Assembly (NCBI RefSeq): GCF_040496035.1
Contig: NZ_JBEPJZ010000001.1
Coordinates: 1,302,001-1,366,000 of the forward strand
DNA from: Agromyces sp. SYSU T00194
GTDB taxonomy: Bacteria; Actinomycetota; Actinomycetes; Actinomycetales; Microbacteriaceae
Length of the DNA: 64,000 nucleotides
Reading direction: 5' to 3'
Shown here: positions 19,340 through 27,301 of the stretch, piece by piece
Position numbering within the stretch: the stretch's first letter is position 1
Layout: the number at the start of each line of letters is the position of its first letter
Program-made: the position numbers and the translations under genes
Notes under the pieces: generated by a model
The model's database searches: none
What the model was told of the DNA's origin: nothing
Seen by the model: only the letters and a program-made list of their open reading frames with translations

Positions 19340-20173
19340 TCAGGTGACGTCGCGGCGCCAGCTCGTGAAGTACCCGACGAGCGTGGTCGCCACGGCGATG
19401 CCGGCGAGCACGAGCCCGCCCTGCCACCACTCGAGGATCTCGCCCGACCCCATCGCGGCCATGGAGTAGAAGGACGCCCCGACCAGCGCGTCGCTCGCCG
19501 CACCGGGCAGGTACTTGCCGATCTCGGCGGTCACGTCGTTGAGCGTCGCGACGAGCCGCAGCACGGGCTCGACGAACTGGGTGAACGCGATCACGATCAC
19601 GATCGCCGCCACCTGGTTGGGCACGAGCGCGCCGAGGCCGACGCCGACGGCGGCCCAGAGGGCCATGGCGAGGACGCCGCGAGCCACCATCGCCCAGGTC
19701 TCGGGATCGTCGAGGCCGGGGTCGAGGTCCCACAGCGCGAGGGCGCCGGCGGCGGGTCCGACCGATGCCGCCCACGCGAGCACGCCGAAGACGACGCCGC
19801 CCACCGCGAACAGCGCCGCGAACTTGGCCCACAGCACGATCGCGCGGTGCGGGTTGGCGAGGAAGGTGGGCGTGAGCGTCTGGTGGCGGAACTCGCTCGT
19901 GACCGCCAGCGCGCCGAGCAGCACCGGGAAGACGTAGCCGACCGACGAGGCGAAGCTGTAGACGAGCCCGGCGAGGTCTGCCTCGGCCGGAATGGCGGTC
20001 GCACCGCCGGCGCCTGACGCATCGGGGTTGGCGATCGACCAGCCGAAGAACGCCGCCATGCCGCCGGCGAGCAGGCCGATGTAGAGCACGAGGATGAGCG
20101 CGAGCACCCACCACATGCGGGTGGTGAAGAGCTTGGCGAACTCGGCGCCGATGGCGGGGAACACGCGCATCAT
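19340..20173 (-). CDS. ABC-2 type transporter permease
   Basis: A 277-residue membrane protein with about six helices, starting MMRVFPAIGAEFAKLFTTRM followed by helix 1 (WWVLALILVLYIGLLAGGM). The cytoplasmic segment SEFRHQTLTPTFLANPHR between helices 2 and 3 is the ABC-2 coupling region. It overlaps the ATPase gene by ATGA at 20170-20173, so the pair is an exporter unit. Substrates of this two-component class include peptides, lipids and antibiotics, and the pair may serve in self-protection. The true start may be either of the two adjacent ATGs. Confidence 0.88.
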   Translation of the reverse strand: MMRVFPAIGAEFAKLFTTRMWWVLALILVLYIGLLAGGMAAFFGWSIANPDASGAGGATAIPAEADLAGLVYSFASSVGYVFPVLLGALAVTSEFRHQTLTPTFLANPHRAIVLWAKFAALFAVGGVVFGVLAWAASVGPAAGALALWDLDPGLDDPETWAMVARGVLAMALWAAVGVGLGALVPNQVAAIVIVIAFTQFVEPVLRLVATLNDVTAEIGKYLPGAASDALVGASFYSMAAMGSGEILEWWQGGLVLAGIAVATTLVGYFTSWRRDVT

Positions 20174-21216
20174 CGGGCCTCCGTCCCGGTCGACGGGTCG
20201 GGCTCGTCGGGCGGTGACGGATGCGCCGCCGCGGCGTCGTCCGGAGCTTCCTCGGCATCCGCGGAGCCGCTCGCCTCCGGGGCATCCGCCGCCTCCGGGG
20301 CATCCGCCGCCCGCGCCTCGTCGCCCGCCTCGCCGACGAGGTGCAGGAACGAGTCCTCCAGCGCCGACTTCTGCCGCGACAGTGCATGCAGCTCGACGCC
20401 GGCGACGAACGCGAGGTGGCCGATGCGCGCCGGGTCGGGGGCGTCGACGATGAGGCCCTGGCGCCCGATCGTGTAGGCGAGCCCCTCCGCCTCGATCGCC
20501 GCGGCCAGCGCGTCCCGGTCGGGCGAGTCGACGACGACGCGCGGCAGCGAGTCGGTCTCGAGCTCGGCGAGCGTGCCCTCGTGCACGAGTCGTCCCTTCG
20601 CGATGATCACCACGCGGTCGACGCTCTGCTGCACCTCGCTCAGCAGGTGCGAGCTGACCAGCACCGTGCGGCCCTCGGCGGCGAGCTGCTGCAGGAACCC
20701 GCGGATCCAGCGGATGCCCTCGGGGTCGAGCCCGTTGATCGGCTCGTCGAGCACGAGCACCCCTGGGTCGCCGAGCAGCGTGTTGGCCAGGCCGAGCCGC
20801 TGCCGCATGCCCATCGAGAAGCCGCCGACGCGCCGGTCGGCGTACGGCGTCATGCCGACCAGGTCGAGCACCTCCGCGACGCGCGTGCGCGGGATGCCGG
20901 CCGCGACCGCCGTGATGCCGAGGTGGCGCCGCGCCGTGCGGCCGGGGTGGAAGCTCGCGGCCTCCAGCGCCGCGCCCACGGTCGCGAGCGGGTGCTCCAG
21001 CTCGCGGTAGCGCTTCCCCCCGAACGTGGCGGTGCCCTGCGACGGGCGCACGAGGCCGAGCAGCACGCGCAGCGTCGTGGTCTTGCCGGCGCCGTTCGGG
21101 CCGAGGAAGCCGGTCACCCGGCCGGGCTGCACGGTGAAGCTCAGGTCCTCGACGGCGGTCACCCCGCCGAAGTGCTTGGACAGCCCGTCGATCTCGATCG
21201 GCACACCGGTCGGCAT
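20170..21216 (-). CDS. ABC transporter ATP-binding protein with acidic C-terminal tail
   Basis: A 348-residue DrrA/BcrA-type ATPase. Walker A is GPNGAGKTT, signature FSMGMRQRLGLA, Walker B VLVLDEPINGLDPEG, and the H-loop is VSSHLL. A ~90-residue regulatory region follows. The last ~55 residues are low-complexity Ala/Asp/Glu/Pro (ADAPEAADAPEASGSADAEE), probably disordered. This tail is encoded over several GGCATCC heptamers, suggesting small in-frame duplications. It is first in the exporter operon and divergent from the NSS symporter gene. Confidence 0.92.
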   Translation of the reverse strand: MPTGVPIEIDGLSKHFGGVTAVEDLSFTVQPGRVTGFLGPNGAGKTTTLRVLLGLVRPSQGTATFGGKRYRELEHPLATVGAALEAASFHPGRTARRHLGITAVAAGIPRTRVAEVLDLVGMTPYADRRVGGFSMGMRQRLGLANTLLGDPGVLVLDEPINGLDPEGIRWIRGFLQQLAAEGRTVLVSSHLLSEVQQSVDRVVIIAKGRLVHEGTLAELETDSLPRVVVDSPDRDALAAAIEAEGLAYTIGRQGLIVDAPDPARIGHLAFVAGVELHALSRQKSALEDSFLHLVGEAGDEARAADAPEAADAPEASGSADAEEAPDDAAAAHPSPPDEPDPSTGTEAR

Positions 21217-21393
21217 CTGACGCCCCTCTCGTCGGGATCAGACTAGCGAGCGGATGCCCCGGCGCGGGGTGCCGCGCCCGTGCGGCGTGCGTGGCCGCAC
21301 CCTCGCGCCCACGTCGCGCGCGGTGCTAGCGTGCCGAGTGTGTCGCCGCGACGCTGCGGCGGCGAGGCATCCGTCGGCTCCGGAGGGGGACGC

Positions 21394-23010
21394 ATGACGA
21401 CGCAGGCGCAGCAGGGGGCGAGCCGCCCGCGCGAGCAGTGGACCGGACAGGTCGGGTTCATCCTCGCCGCGATCGGCTCGGCCGTCGGGCTCGGCAACAT
21501 CTGGCGCTTCCCGGGCGTGGCGTACGAGAACGGCGGCGGCGCGTTCCTCGTGCCGTACCTCGTGGCGCTCATCACCGCGGGCATCCCCATCCTCTTCCTC
21601 GACTACGCGGTCGGGCACCGGTTCCGCGGCGCCGCGCCCACGGCGTTCCGCCGGCTGGGCGGCCGGTGGCTGGAGGGCCTCGGCTGGTTCCAGGTCATGA
21701 TCGCCTTCGTGATCGGCCTCTACTACACGGCTGTCATCGCGTGGGCGCTCAGCTACTTCGTCTTCTCGTTCGACCTGCGCTGGGGCGACGACCCGGCCGC
21801 GTTCTTCGTGGGCGACTACCTGCAGGTCAGCGATCCGGGCTTCAGCCTCGAGTTCGTGCCCGCGGTGCTGATCCCGCTCGTGATCGTCTGGCTGCTCGCG
21901 CTCGTCGTGCTCGGCGCGGGCGTCGCGAAGGGCGTGCAGCGCGCGAACGTCATCTTCCTGCCGCTGCTCGTCGTCGCCTTCCTCGTGCTCGTGGTGCGCG
22001 CCCTCTTCCTCGACGGGGCGGCCGACGGGCTGAACGCGTTCTTCACGCCCGAGTGGTCGGCGCTCGCCGACCCGAACGTGTGGATCGCCGCGTACAGCCA
22101 GATCTTCTTCTCCCTGTCGATCGCGTTCGGCATCATGATCACCTACGCGTCGTATCGCGCCCGCCGCTCCAACCTCACGACGCCGGGGCTCGTCGTGGCG
22201 TTCTCGAACTCGTCGTTCGAGATCCTCGCGGGCATCGGGGTGTTCGCGACGCTCGGCTTCTTCGCCTTCCAGCAGGGGGTCGCGGTCGACGAGCTCGAGG
22301 GGCTCACGGGCGTCGGGCTGTCGTTCATCACGTTCCCGGCGATCGTGTCGCAGATGCCCGGCGGGCCGATCTTCGGCGTCCTCTTCTTCGGGTCGCTCAC
22401 GATGGCCGGGTTCACCTCGCTGCTGTCGGTGCTGCAGGTCGTGTCGGCGGGCTTCCAGGAGAAGTTCGGCCTGAACCCGCGCCAGGCCGCCGTGCGGGTC
22501 GGGGCCGTCTCGGCCGTGCTGTCGGTGCTGCTCTTCTCCACGACGACCGGGCTGCTCGCCCTCGACGTGGCCGACCAGTGGGCGAACAACGTCGGCATCG
22601 TGGCATCCGCCGTGCTGACGACGGTGCTCGTCATCTGGGTGCTGCGCAAGGGGCCGGAGCTGCGGTACCACCTGAACGCGGTGTCGACCTTCAAGCTGGG
22701 CGGGCTCTGGATCGTGCTGGTCGGCGTGCTCGCCCCCGCCGTGCTCGGCTACATGCTCGTCTCGCGCATCGTGACGCTCATCGTCGACGGCTACGGCGAC
22801 CTGCCGAGCTGGTACCTGGTCGTCTTCGGCTGGGGCACCATCGCGGTGATCCTGCTGGGCGCGGTCGTGCTGACCGTGGTGCGCTGGGGCTTCGACCCCG
22901 ATCGGTTCCGCGTGTGGCCGCCGTACCCCGTGCCGGGGGCGGGTGAGCGGATGCCTCGGGCGGGCGTCGCCGATCCGGTGCAGCCGCCGACGGAAGGAGG
23001 CCGCTCATGA
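21394..23010 (+). CDS. Neurotransmitter:sodium symporter (NSS) family amino-acid transporter
   Basis: A 538-residue sodium-coupled symporter with the LeuT fold and about twelve helices. Helix 1 carries the Na+/substrate motif FILAAIGSAVGLGNIWRFP, including the unwound GLGN. Helix 6 has AYSQIFFSLSIAFGIMITYASY, and helix 8 is LFFGSLTMAGFTSLLSV. The directly coupled MetS-like subunit implies methionine or alanine import, as in corynebacterial MetPS. ATG 21394 follows GGAGGGGG. However, TAGCGT at 21327-21332 sits 7 nt before an in-frame GTG at 21340, so an 18-residue longer form is possible. Confidence 0.92.
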   Translation: MTTQAQQGASRPREQWTGQVGFILAAIGSAVGLGNIWRFPGVAYENGGGAFLVPYLVALITAGIPILFLDYAVGHRFRGAAPTAFRRLGGRWLEGLGWFQVMIAFVIGLYYTAVIAWALSYFVFSFDLRWGDDPAAFFVGDYLQVSDPGFSLEFVPAVLIPLVIVWLLALVVLGAGVAKGVQRANVIFLPLLVVAFLVLVVRALFLDGAADGLNAFFTPEWSALADPNVWIAAYSQIFFSLSIAFGIMITYASYRARRSNLTTPGLVVAFSNSSFEILAGIGVFATLGFFAFQQGVAVDELEGLTGVGLSFITFPAIVSQMPGGPIFGVLFFGSLTMAGFTSLLSVLQVVSAGFQEKFGLNPRQAAVRVGAVSAVLSVLLFSTTTGLLALDVADQWANNVGIVASAVLTTVLVIWVLRKGPELRYHLNAVSTFKLGGLWIVLVGVLAPAVLGYMLVSRIVTLIVDGYGDLPSWYLVVFGWGTIAVILLGAVVLTVVRWGFDPDRFRVWPPYPVPGAGERMPRAGVADPVQPPTEGGRS

Positions 23011-23174
23011 GCGGCGTGGCCATCGCGTTCCTGGTGATCGCGCTCCTGGTCGTCTGGGGCGGGCTCACGGCGAGCATCGTGTACCTCCGGCACCGACCGG
23101 AGGCGCACGCGTACCCGCCCGGCGGCGAGGACGACCACCGCGAGGACGAGGCGCCGATCGAGCACGACACCTGA
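23007..23174 (+). CDS. metS: Small MetS-like subunit of the NSS transporter
   Basis: A 55-residue single-span protein: MSGVAIAFLVIALLVVWG forms one membrane helix, then GLTASIVYLRHRPE and an acidic, His-rich tail ending IEHDT. Size, helix and position match the methionine/alanine-import small subunit MetS, which corynebacterial MetP needs for activity. Its ATG overlaps the symporter stop (ATGA) and GGAAGGAGG lies upstream. The gene is short and easily missed. Its last codons and stop form the first copy of a 17-bp tandem repeat. Confidence 0.75.
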   Translation: MSGVAIAFLVIALLVVWGGLTASIVYLRHRPEAHAYPPGGEDDHREDEAPIEHDT

Positions 23175-23213
23175 TCGGGCGCGACACCTGATCGGGCACG
23201 ACACCTGATCGGG
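23165..23213. repeat. Three tandem 17-bp repeats spanning the metS stop codon
   Basis: CGACACCTGATCGGG recurs at 23165, 23182 and 23199. Because 17 is not a multiple of 3, the three TGA triplets (23172, 23189, 23206) fall in all three forward frames. Confidence 0.95.
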
Positions 23214-23240
23214 AGCGGTGCCGTGGGGGCATCCGCTCGG

Positions 23241-23246
23241 TAGGGT
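23241..23246 (+). promoter_or_regulatory. Leaderless-type -10 box
   Basis: TAGGGT lies 6 nt before the ATG at 23253; GGGGCATCCGCTCG lies immediately upstream. Confidence 0.5.
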
Positions 23247-23252
23247 GAGCCC

Positions 23253-24161
23253 ATGGCGGGGCCGACCGACGACGAGGGGGCGCTCCCGGCGAAGCGCTTC
23301 TCGATCAACGCGCTGCTCGACGGGTTCTTCTTCGTGTTCGCAGGGCTGGCGGCGGTGTGGCTGGCGTGGCTGCTGCTCGACGAGTCGCTCCACTGGGGCT
23401 GGTGGGGGCTCGCGTTCGCGGTCGTCTTCTGGGTCGTGCTCGCGTACCTCGTGCTGCCGCGGCTGCACCGCATCCTCACGACGATCTACGTGCCCGACTA
23501 CTTCATCGGGCGGGCCCGCACGAGCGACGGACTGCTCGGCGACCCCGTGAACCTCGCGCTCCTCGGCGGCGAGGACCAGCTGCACGCGGCGATGGCGGCT
23601 GCGCGCTGGACCCGGGCCGACGACATCACGGCGCGCTCCACCTGGCGCATCATCACCTCGACGCTCACGCGCCGCTCCTACGACGAGGCGCCGGTGAGCC
23701 CGTTGTTCCTGTTCGGGCGCATGCAGGACGTCGCGTACCAGCAGGAGGTCGAGGGCAACCCGGCCAAGCGCCATCACGTGCGGTTCTGGCGCTGCCCCGA
23801 CGGGTGGCTGCTGCCCGGCGGCTACCGCGTCGACTGGCTGGCCGCGGGCACGTTCGACCGGGCGGTCGGCTTCTCGCTGTTCACGCTGCAGGTCACGCAC
23901 AAGATCGACGCCGACACCGACATCGAGCGCGACCACATCGTGTCGACGCTCACGGCGGCCGACCCCGCGGTGCGGGTCACCGTCATCCGCGACTTCGCCA
24001 CCGGCTACCACTCGCGCAACGGCGGCGGCGACTCGATCCATACCGACGGCGACCTGCCGGTCATCGACGTGCGCCGCCTGCTGCGCGACGGCGAGCCGCT
24101 GCCCGCCGACGAGGTCGACCGGTCGGTGCCGGTCACCGAACTGCCGGACGGCGTCTCGTGA
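23253..24161 (+). CDS. Membrane protein with LssY C-terminal-like domain
   Basis: A 302-residue protein with two N-terminal helices (residues ~20-75, FFFVFAGLAAVWLAWLLL and LAFAVVFWVVLAYLVLP). A soluble domain follows, opening GDPVNLALLGGEDQLHAAMAAARWTRADDITARSTWRI. That pattern, with the later RMQDVAYQQEVEGNPAKRHHVRFW, matches the LssY_C family, a domain of unknown function found on its own or fused to PAP2-type phosphatases. The start has a leaderless-type box. The next gene overlaps it by GTGA, so the two form an operon. Confidence 0.75.
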   Translation: MAGPTDDEGALPAKRFSINALLDGFFFVFAGLAAVWLAWLLLDESLHWGWWGLAFAVVFWVVLAYLVLPRLHRILTTIYVPDYFIGRARTSDGLLGDPVNLALLGGEDQLHAAMAAARWTRADDITARSTWRIITSTLTRRSYDEAPVSPLFLFGRMQDVAYQQEVEGNPAKRHHVRFWRCPDGWLLPGGYRVDWLAAGTFDRAVGFSLFTLQVTHKIDADTDIERDHIVSTLTAADPAVRVTVIRDFATGYHSRNGGGDSIHTDGDLPVIDVRRLLRDGEPLPADEVDRSVPVTELPDGVS

Positions 24162-24679
24162 CGGCCGCGCACGAACCCGGCAAGCGCGCCGCGTTCGAGT
24201 CGGGCCTCGACCTCGCGCGCCCGCTCGAGGGGCCGCGACCGATGAAGCGCCCGCTGGCGACGACCATGGGCGCGGTGCTCGTCGGCCTGCGCGTGATCGC
24301 GGGGTTCGCCTGGCTCGGTGCGCTCGCGCTCGTCTGGGAGGGCCTCGTCGCGGACGCCGAGCTCGTCCAGGTCGACGACCCGGCCGTGGCCGGGTGGGTG
24401 CTGGTCGCCATCGTCGGTGTCGGCTCGCTGTTCCTCCTCGCCCAGTTCGCCGTCGCCTGGTTCGTCTACCGCGGCGCGAACTGGGCGCGCATCCTCGTCA
24501 TGTCGATCGCCACGCTCAGCGTGCTCTCCTCCGGGGTCGAGTACTTCGCCGGCGGCAACGACATCACCTTCGAGACGACGCTCGTCACCCTCGCGCTCGA
24601 CATCCTCGTGCTGCTCGCCCTCTCGAGCCGTGCGGCCCGCGACTACGCCCGCCGCGGGCGTGGCACCGTCGCCGGATGA
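24158..24679 (+). CDS. Hypothetical membrane protein
   Basis: A 173-residue protein with a ~30-residue charged cytoplasmic N-terminus. Four helices follow, from GAVLVGLRVIAGFAWLGALALVW to TTLVTLALDILVLLALS, with YRGANWARILVMSI between helices 2 and 3. No family is recognised with confidence. The GTG start overlaps the previous stop (GTGA), so it is made together with the LssY-like protein and may work with it in the membrane. Confidence 0.65.
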   Translation: MTAAHEPGKRAAFESGLDLARPLEGPRPMKRPLATTMGAVLVGLRVIAGFAWLGALALVWEGLVADAELVQVDDPAVAGWVLVAIVGVGSLFLLAQFAVAWFVYRGANWARILVMSIATLSVLSSGVEYFAGGNDITFETTLVTLALDILVLLALSSRAARDYARRGRGTVAG

Positions 24680-24687
24680 CCCGCGGC

Positions 24688-25320
24688 TCAGACCTCGATC
24701 GACTCGCCCGGCACCGGCACGCGCCAGTCGATGTCGTCCTGGCCGAGTCGCTTCAGGTGCCCGACGTGCATCTCCGGGCGGGTGAGGCCGGCGCCGTGGA
24801 TGGGGATCGCGACGCTCGGGTGCACCTCGCGCACGTAGTCGATCGCCTCGGAGAGCTTGAGCCATGGCCCGCCGATCGGCACCGCGAGGATCTCGACCCG
24901 GTCGTCCGGGACGACGAGCGAGTCGCCGGGATGCAGCAGGCGGCCGCCGAGCAGCACGCCGATGTTGTCGAGCTCGCCGAGGTCCGGGTGGATCGGCACG
25001 TGGAGGCCGCCGACCGCCGCGATCGCCATGCCGACGTCGGCCGTGTCGCCGGGCCGGAGCACCGTCGGCCGCGCGATGGCGCGCTCGGTGAGCTGTGCCG
25101 CGGTGGTCGCGTCGCTCAGCACCTGCGCGTCGGGATTCGCGGCGAGCAGTGCCGGCAGCCGGTCCACGTCCGCATGGTCGGGGTGGCTGTGGGTCAGGAC
25201 CACGGCGTCGAGGTCGCGGAGGCCCTCGAAGCCGTTCGAGTAGATGCCGGGGTCGAGGAGGACGCGAGTCCCCCCGTCCTCCACGAGCAGGCAGGCGTGG
25301 CCGTAGGTGTCGATGCGCAT
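24688..25320 (-). CDS. Metallo-beta-lactamase-fold hydrolase
   Basis: A 210-residue MBL-fold protein with the metal motif THSHPDH at residues 43-49 (His44, His46, Asp48, His49), opening strand MRIDTYGHACLLVEDGG and later LHPGDSLV plus the C-terminal PIHGAG His. The UlaG-like architecture fits a small cytoplasmic hydrolase. GGAAGGA precedes the ATG. It lies 22 nt after the flavoenzyme gene and is the last gene in the five-gene ABC-importer operon, so it probably acts on a product of that pathway. The substrate is unknown. Confidence 0.85.
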   Translation of the reverse strand: MRIDTYGHACLLVEDGGTRVLLDPGIYSNGFEGLRDLDAVVLTHSHPDHADVDRLPALLAANPDAQVLSDATTAAQLTERAIARPTVLRPGDTADVGMAIAAVGGLHVPIHPDLGELDNIGVLLGGRLLHPGDSLVVPDDRVEILAVPIGGPWLKLSEAIDYVREVHPSVAIPIHGAGLTRPEMHVGHLKRLGQDDIDWRVPVPGESIEV

Positions 25321-25342
25321 GTCGGTGTCCTTCCGTGCGGGC

Positions 25343-27301
25343 TCAGAGCCGGTGGGCGAGGTCGAATCCCTCGCGGATGGCGTTCCGGATGCGGCGAGGC
25401 GCCTGCGCGTCGCCGATCACGTCGACGTCGACGCCGGCCGAGCGCAACTGCTCGACCATCGCGTCGTTGGGTGACTGCGGGCCGATCCAGAGCGCCCGCG
25501 AGACCCCCTCGATACGACGGATGCGTCCGGAGTCGTAGTGGCGCAGCACGGCGTCGCCCCCGGCGAACTCGACGAGCTCGTGCACCGGGACGATCTCGGC
25601 CTCGTGCTCGTCGAGGCGCCGCAGCGACGCGATGCGCGAGACGATCGGCAGCTCGCGGAACGGCTCGAAGAACCGGGTCGCCAGCACCACCTGCGCACCG
25701 CGCCGGGCCAGTTCCTCCGCGGCCTGGGCCGCCCAGTAGTGGCCGTCCTCATCGAAGACGAGGACGCGTTCGCCTGCCAGCGACTCCGGAACCGAGGCGA
25801 CGTCCGCGTGCAGCGCGACGCTGTCGTCGGTGCGCACGGCGGGCAGTTCGGGTGTGGCGCCGGTCGCGATGACCACCCGGTCGGGTGCGAGCCCGAGCAC
25901 GAGGTCGACGTCCGCCGGGGTGCCGGTGCGGAGGTCGACCCCGAGCCGACGGACGTCGGCGTCGAGCCACTCCGCGGCCCGGGCGTAGCCGTCGTGGCCG
26001 CCGATGTCGCCGACGCCCGGTCGGGCCTTCCCGCCGGGCGCGTCCGCGGCCTCCAGCACGACGACGTCGTGGCCGCGTCCGGCGGCGACGCGTGCGAACT
26101 CCAGCCCGGCCGGACCGGCACCGACGACGACGACCCGTCGTCGCACCTCGGGCATCGGGACCCGCGTCAGCTCGAGCTCGCGCCCGACCGCGGCGTTCTG
26201 GACGCAGGCGAGGGTGCTCAGGCCCTCGTGGAGCCCCGACCAGCAGTAGTTGCACTGGATGCACGGTCGGATCGCGCCGAGCGCGCCGACTCCGCCCTGC
26301 TCGGCCTTCCGCGGCCAGTCCGGGTCGACCGTGAGGGCGCGCCCGAGCGCGATGCCGTCGGCCCACCCGGCGTCGAGGATCGCGACCGCGTCCGAGGGGT
26401 CCACGACGCCGGTGCAGGCGATGCGCGTGGTGTCGGCGAGCTCCCTCCCGACGGCGGCCTGCACGTCGGCGAACGGCGTGTGCGGGAAGTGGCGGTCGGG
26501 CAGGTGGGCGTCGATCGAGTTGAAGTTGCCCTGGGAGAACGAGACGTAGTCGACGAGGCCCTCGTCCACGAGCATCCGCGCGAAGCTGGTCGTCAGCTCG
26601 GTCGTCAGCCCGCCGTCGCTGAACTCGTCGACGCCGAGCCGGTAGCCGACCACGAAGTCGTCCGGGGCCCCGGAGCGGATGGCGTCGAGGATCCGCCGCG
26701 CGAGTTCGGCCCGTCGTTCCGGGCTGCCGCCGAACTCGTCGTCACGGCGGTTCGAGAACGGGGACAGGAACTGCTGCAGGAGATGGCCCTGCGCGCCGTT
26801 GAGCTCGACGCCGTCGAATCCCGCGCGCGCGAGGTTCAGCCCGGACCTCGCGTAGCCGTCCGCGAGGGCGTGCACCTCGTCGCGACGGAGCGGGTGGGGC
26901 ACGCCGCCGCTGCGCGGGCACGCGATCGCCGAGGGGCCGACGAGACGGGGTGGCACGCTGCTCGCGGTGTGCTGGCGACCGCTGTGGTTCACCTGGCCGA
27001 TCAGCAGTGCGCCCTCGGCGTGCACGCCGTCGGCCCATTGCGTCAGTCCCGGGATCGATGCCGGGTCGTAGGCGGCGATGCCGAACGGCCCGTGCAGCGT
27101 CGACGGGTGCACGCGCAGCGCCTCCGTCACGATCGCGCCGACGCCGCCGATCGCCAGCCGGACGTAGTGCGCGACGAGGCGATCGGTGACCGCGTTCGCA
27201 CTGCTGAGGTTGGTCGTGGTCGCGGCACGGGTCAGGCGGTTGCGCGCGGTCCTGGCGCCGAGGGTCAGGGGAGTGAACAGCACGTCGACGTCGGCGCCCA
27301 T
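25343..27301 (-). CDS. Old-yellow-enzyme Fe-S flavoprotein (TMADH/2,4-dienoyl-CoA reductase type)
   Basis: A 652-residue multidomain oxidoreductase. Residues 1-340 form an FMN TIM barrel (PLTLGARTARNRL, QVNHSGRQH, ELNGAQGHLLQQFLSPFSN). Cys347, Cys350, Cys353 and Cys366 have the 2-2-12 spacing of the trimethylamine dehydrogenase [4Fe-4S] site. From ~385 a Rossmann fold begins with VVVVGAGPAGLEFARVA, followed by FAD/ADP and NAD(H)-like domains. Electrons would pass between a pyridine nucleotide or flavoprotein and the FMN site to reduce a C=C bond or oxidise an amine. The ATG overlaps the ABC ATPase stop (TGATG). It is cotranscribed with a transporter, suggesting the imported compound is its substrate. 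Confidence 0.88.
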   Translation of the reverse strand: MGADVDVLFTPLTLGARTARNRLTRAATTTNLSSANAVTDRLVAHYVRLAIGGVGAIVTEALRVHPSTLHGPFGIAAYDPASIPGLTQWADGVHAEGALLIGQVNHSGRQHTASSVPPRLVGPSAIACPRSGGVPHPLRRDEVHALADGYARSGLNLARAGFDGVELNGAQGHLLQQFLSPFSNRRDDEFGGSPERRAELARRILDAIRSGAPDDFVVGYRLGVDEFSDGGLTTELTTSFARMLVDEGLVDYVSFSQGNFNSIDAHLPDRHFPHTPFADVQAAVGRELADTTRIACTGVVDPSDAVAILDAGWADGIALGRALTVDPDWPRKAEQGGVGALGAIRPCIQCNYCWSGLHEGLSTLACVQNAAVGRELELTRVPMPEVRRRVVVVGAGPAGLEFARVAAGRGHDVVVLEAADAPGGKARPGVGDIGGHDGYARAAEWLDADVRRLGVDLRTGTPADVDLVLGLAPDRVVIATGATPELPAVRTDDSVALHADVASVPESLAGERVLVFDEDGHYWAAQAAEELARRGAQVVLATRFFEPFRELPIVSRIASLRRLDEHEAEIVPVHELVEFAGGDAVLRHYDSGRIRRIEGVSRALWIGPQSPNDAMVEQLRSAGVDVDVIGDAQAPRRIRNAIREGFDLAHRL

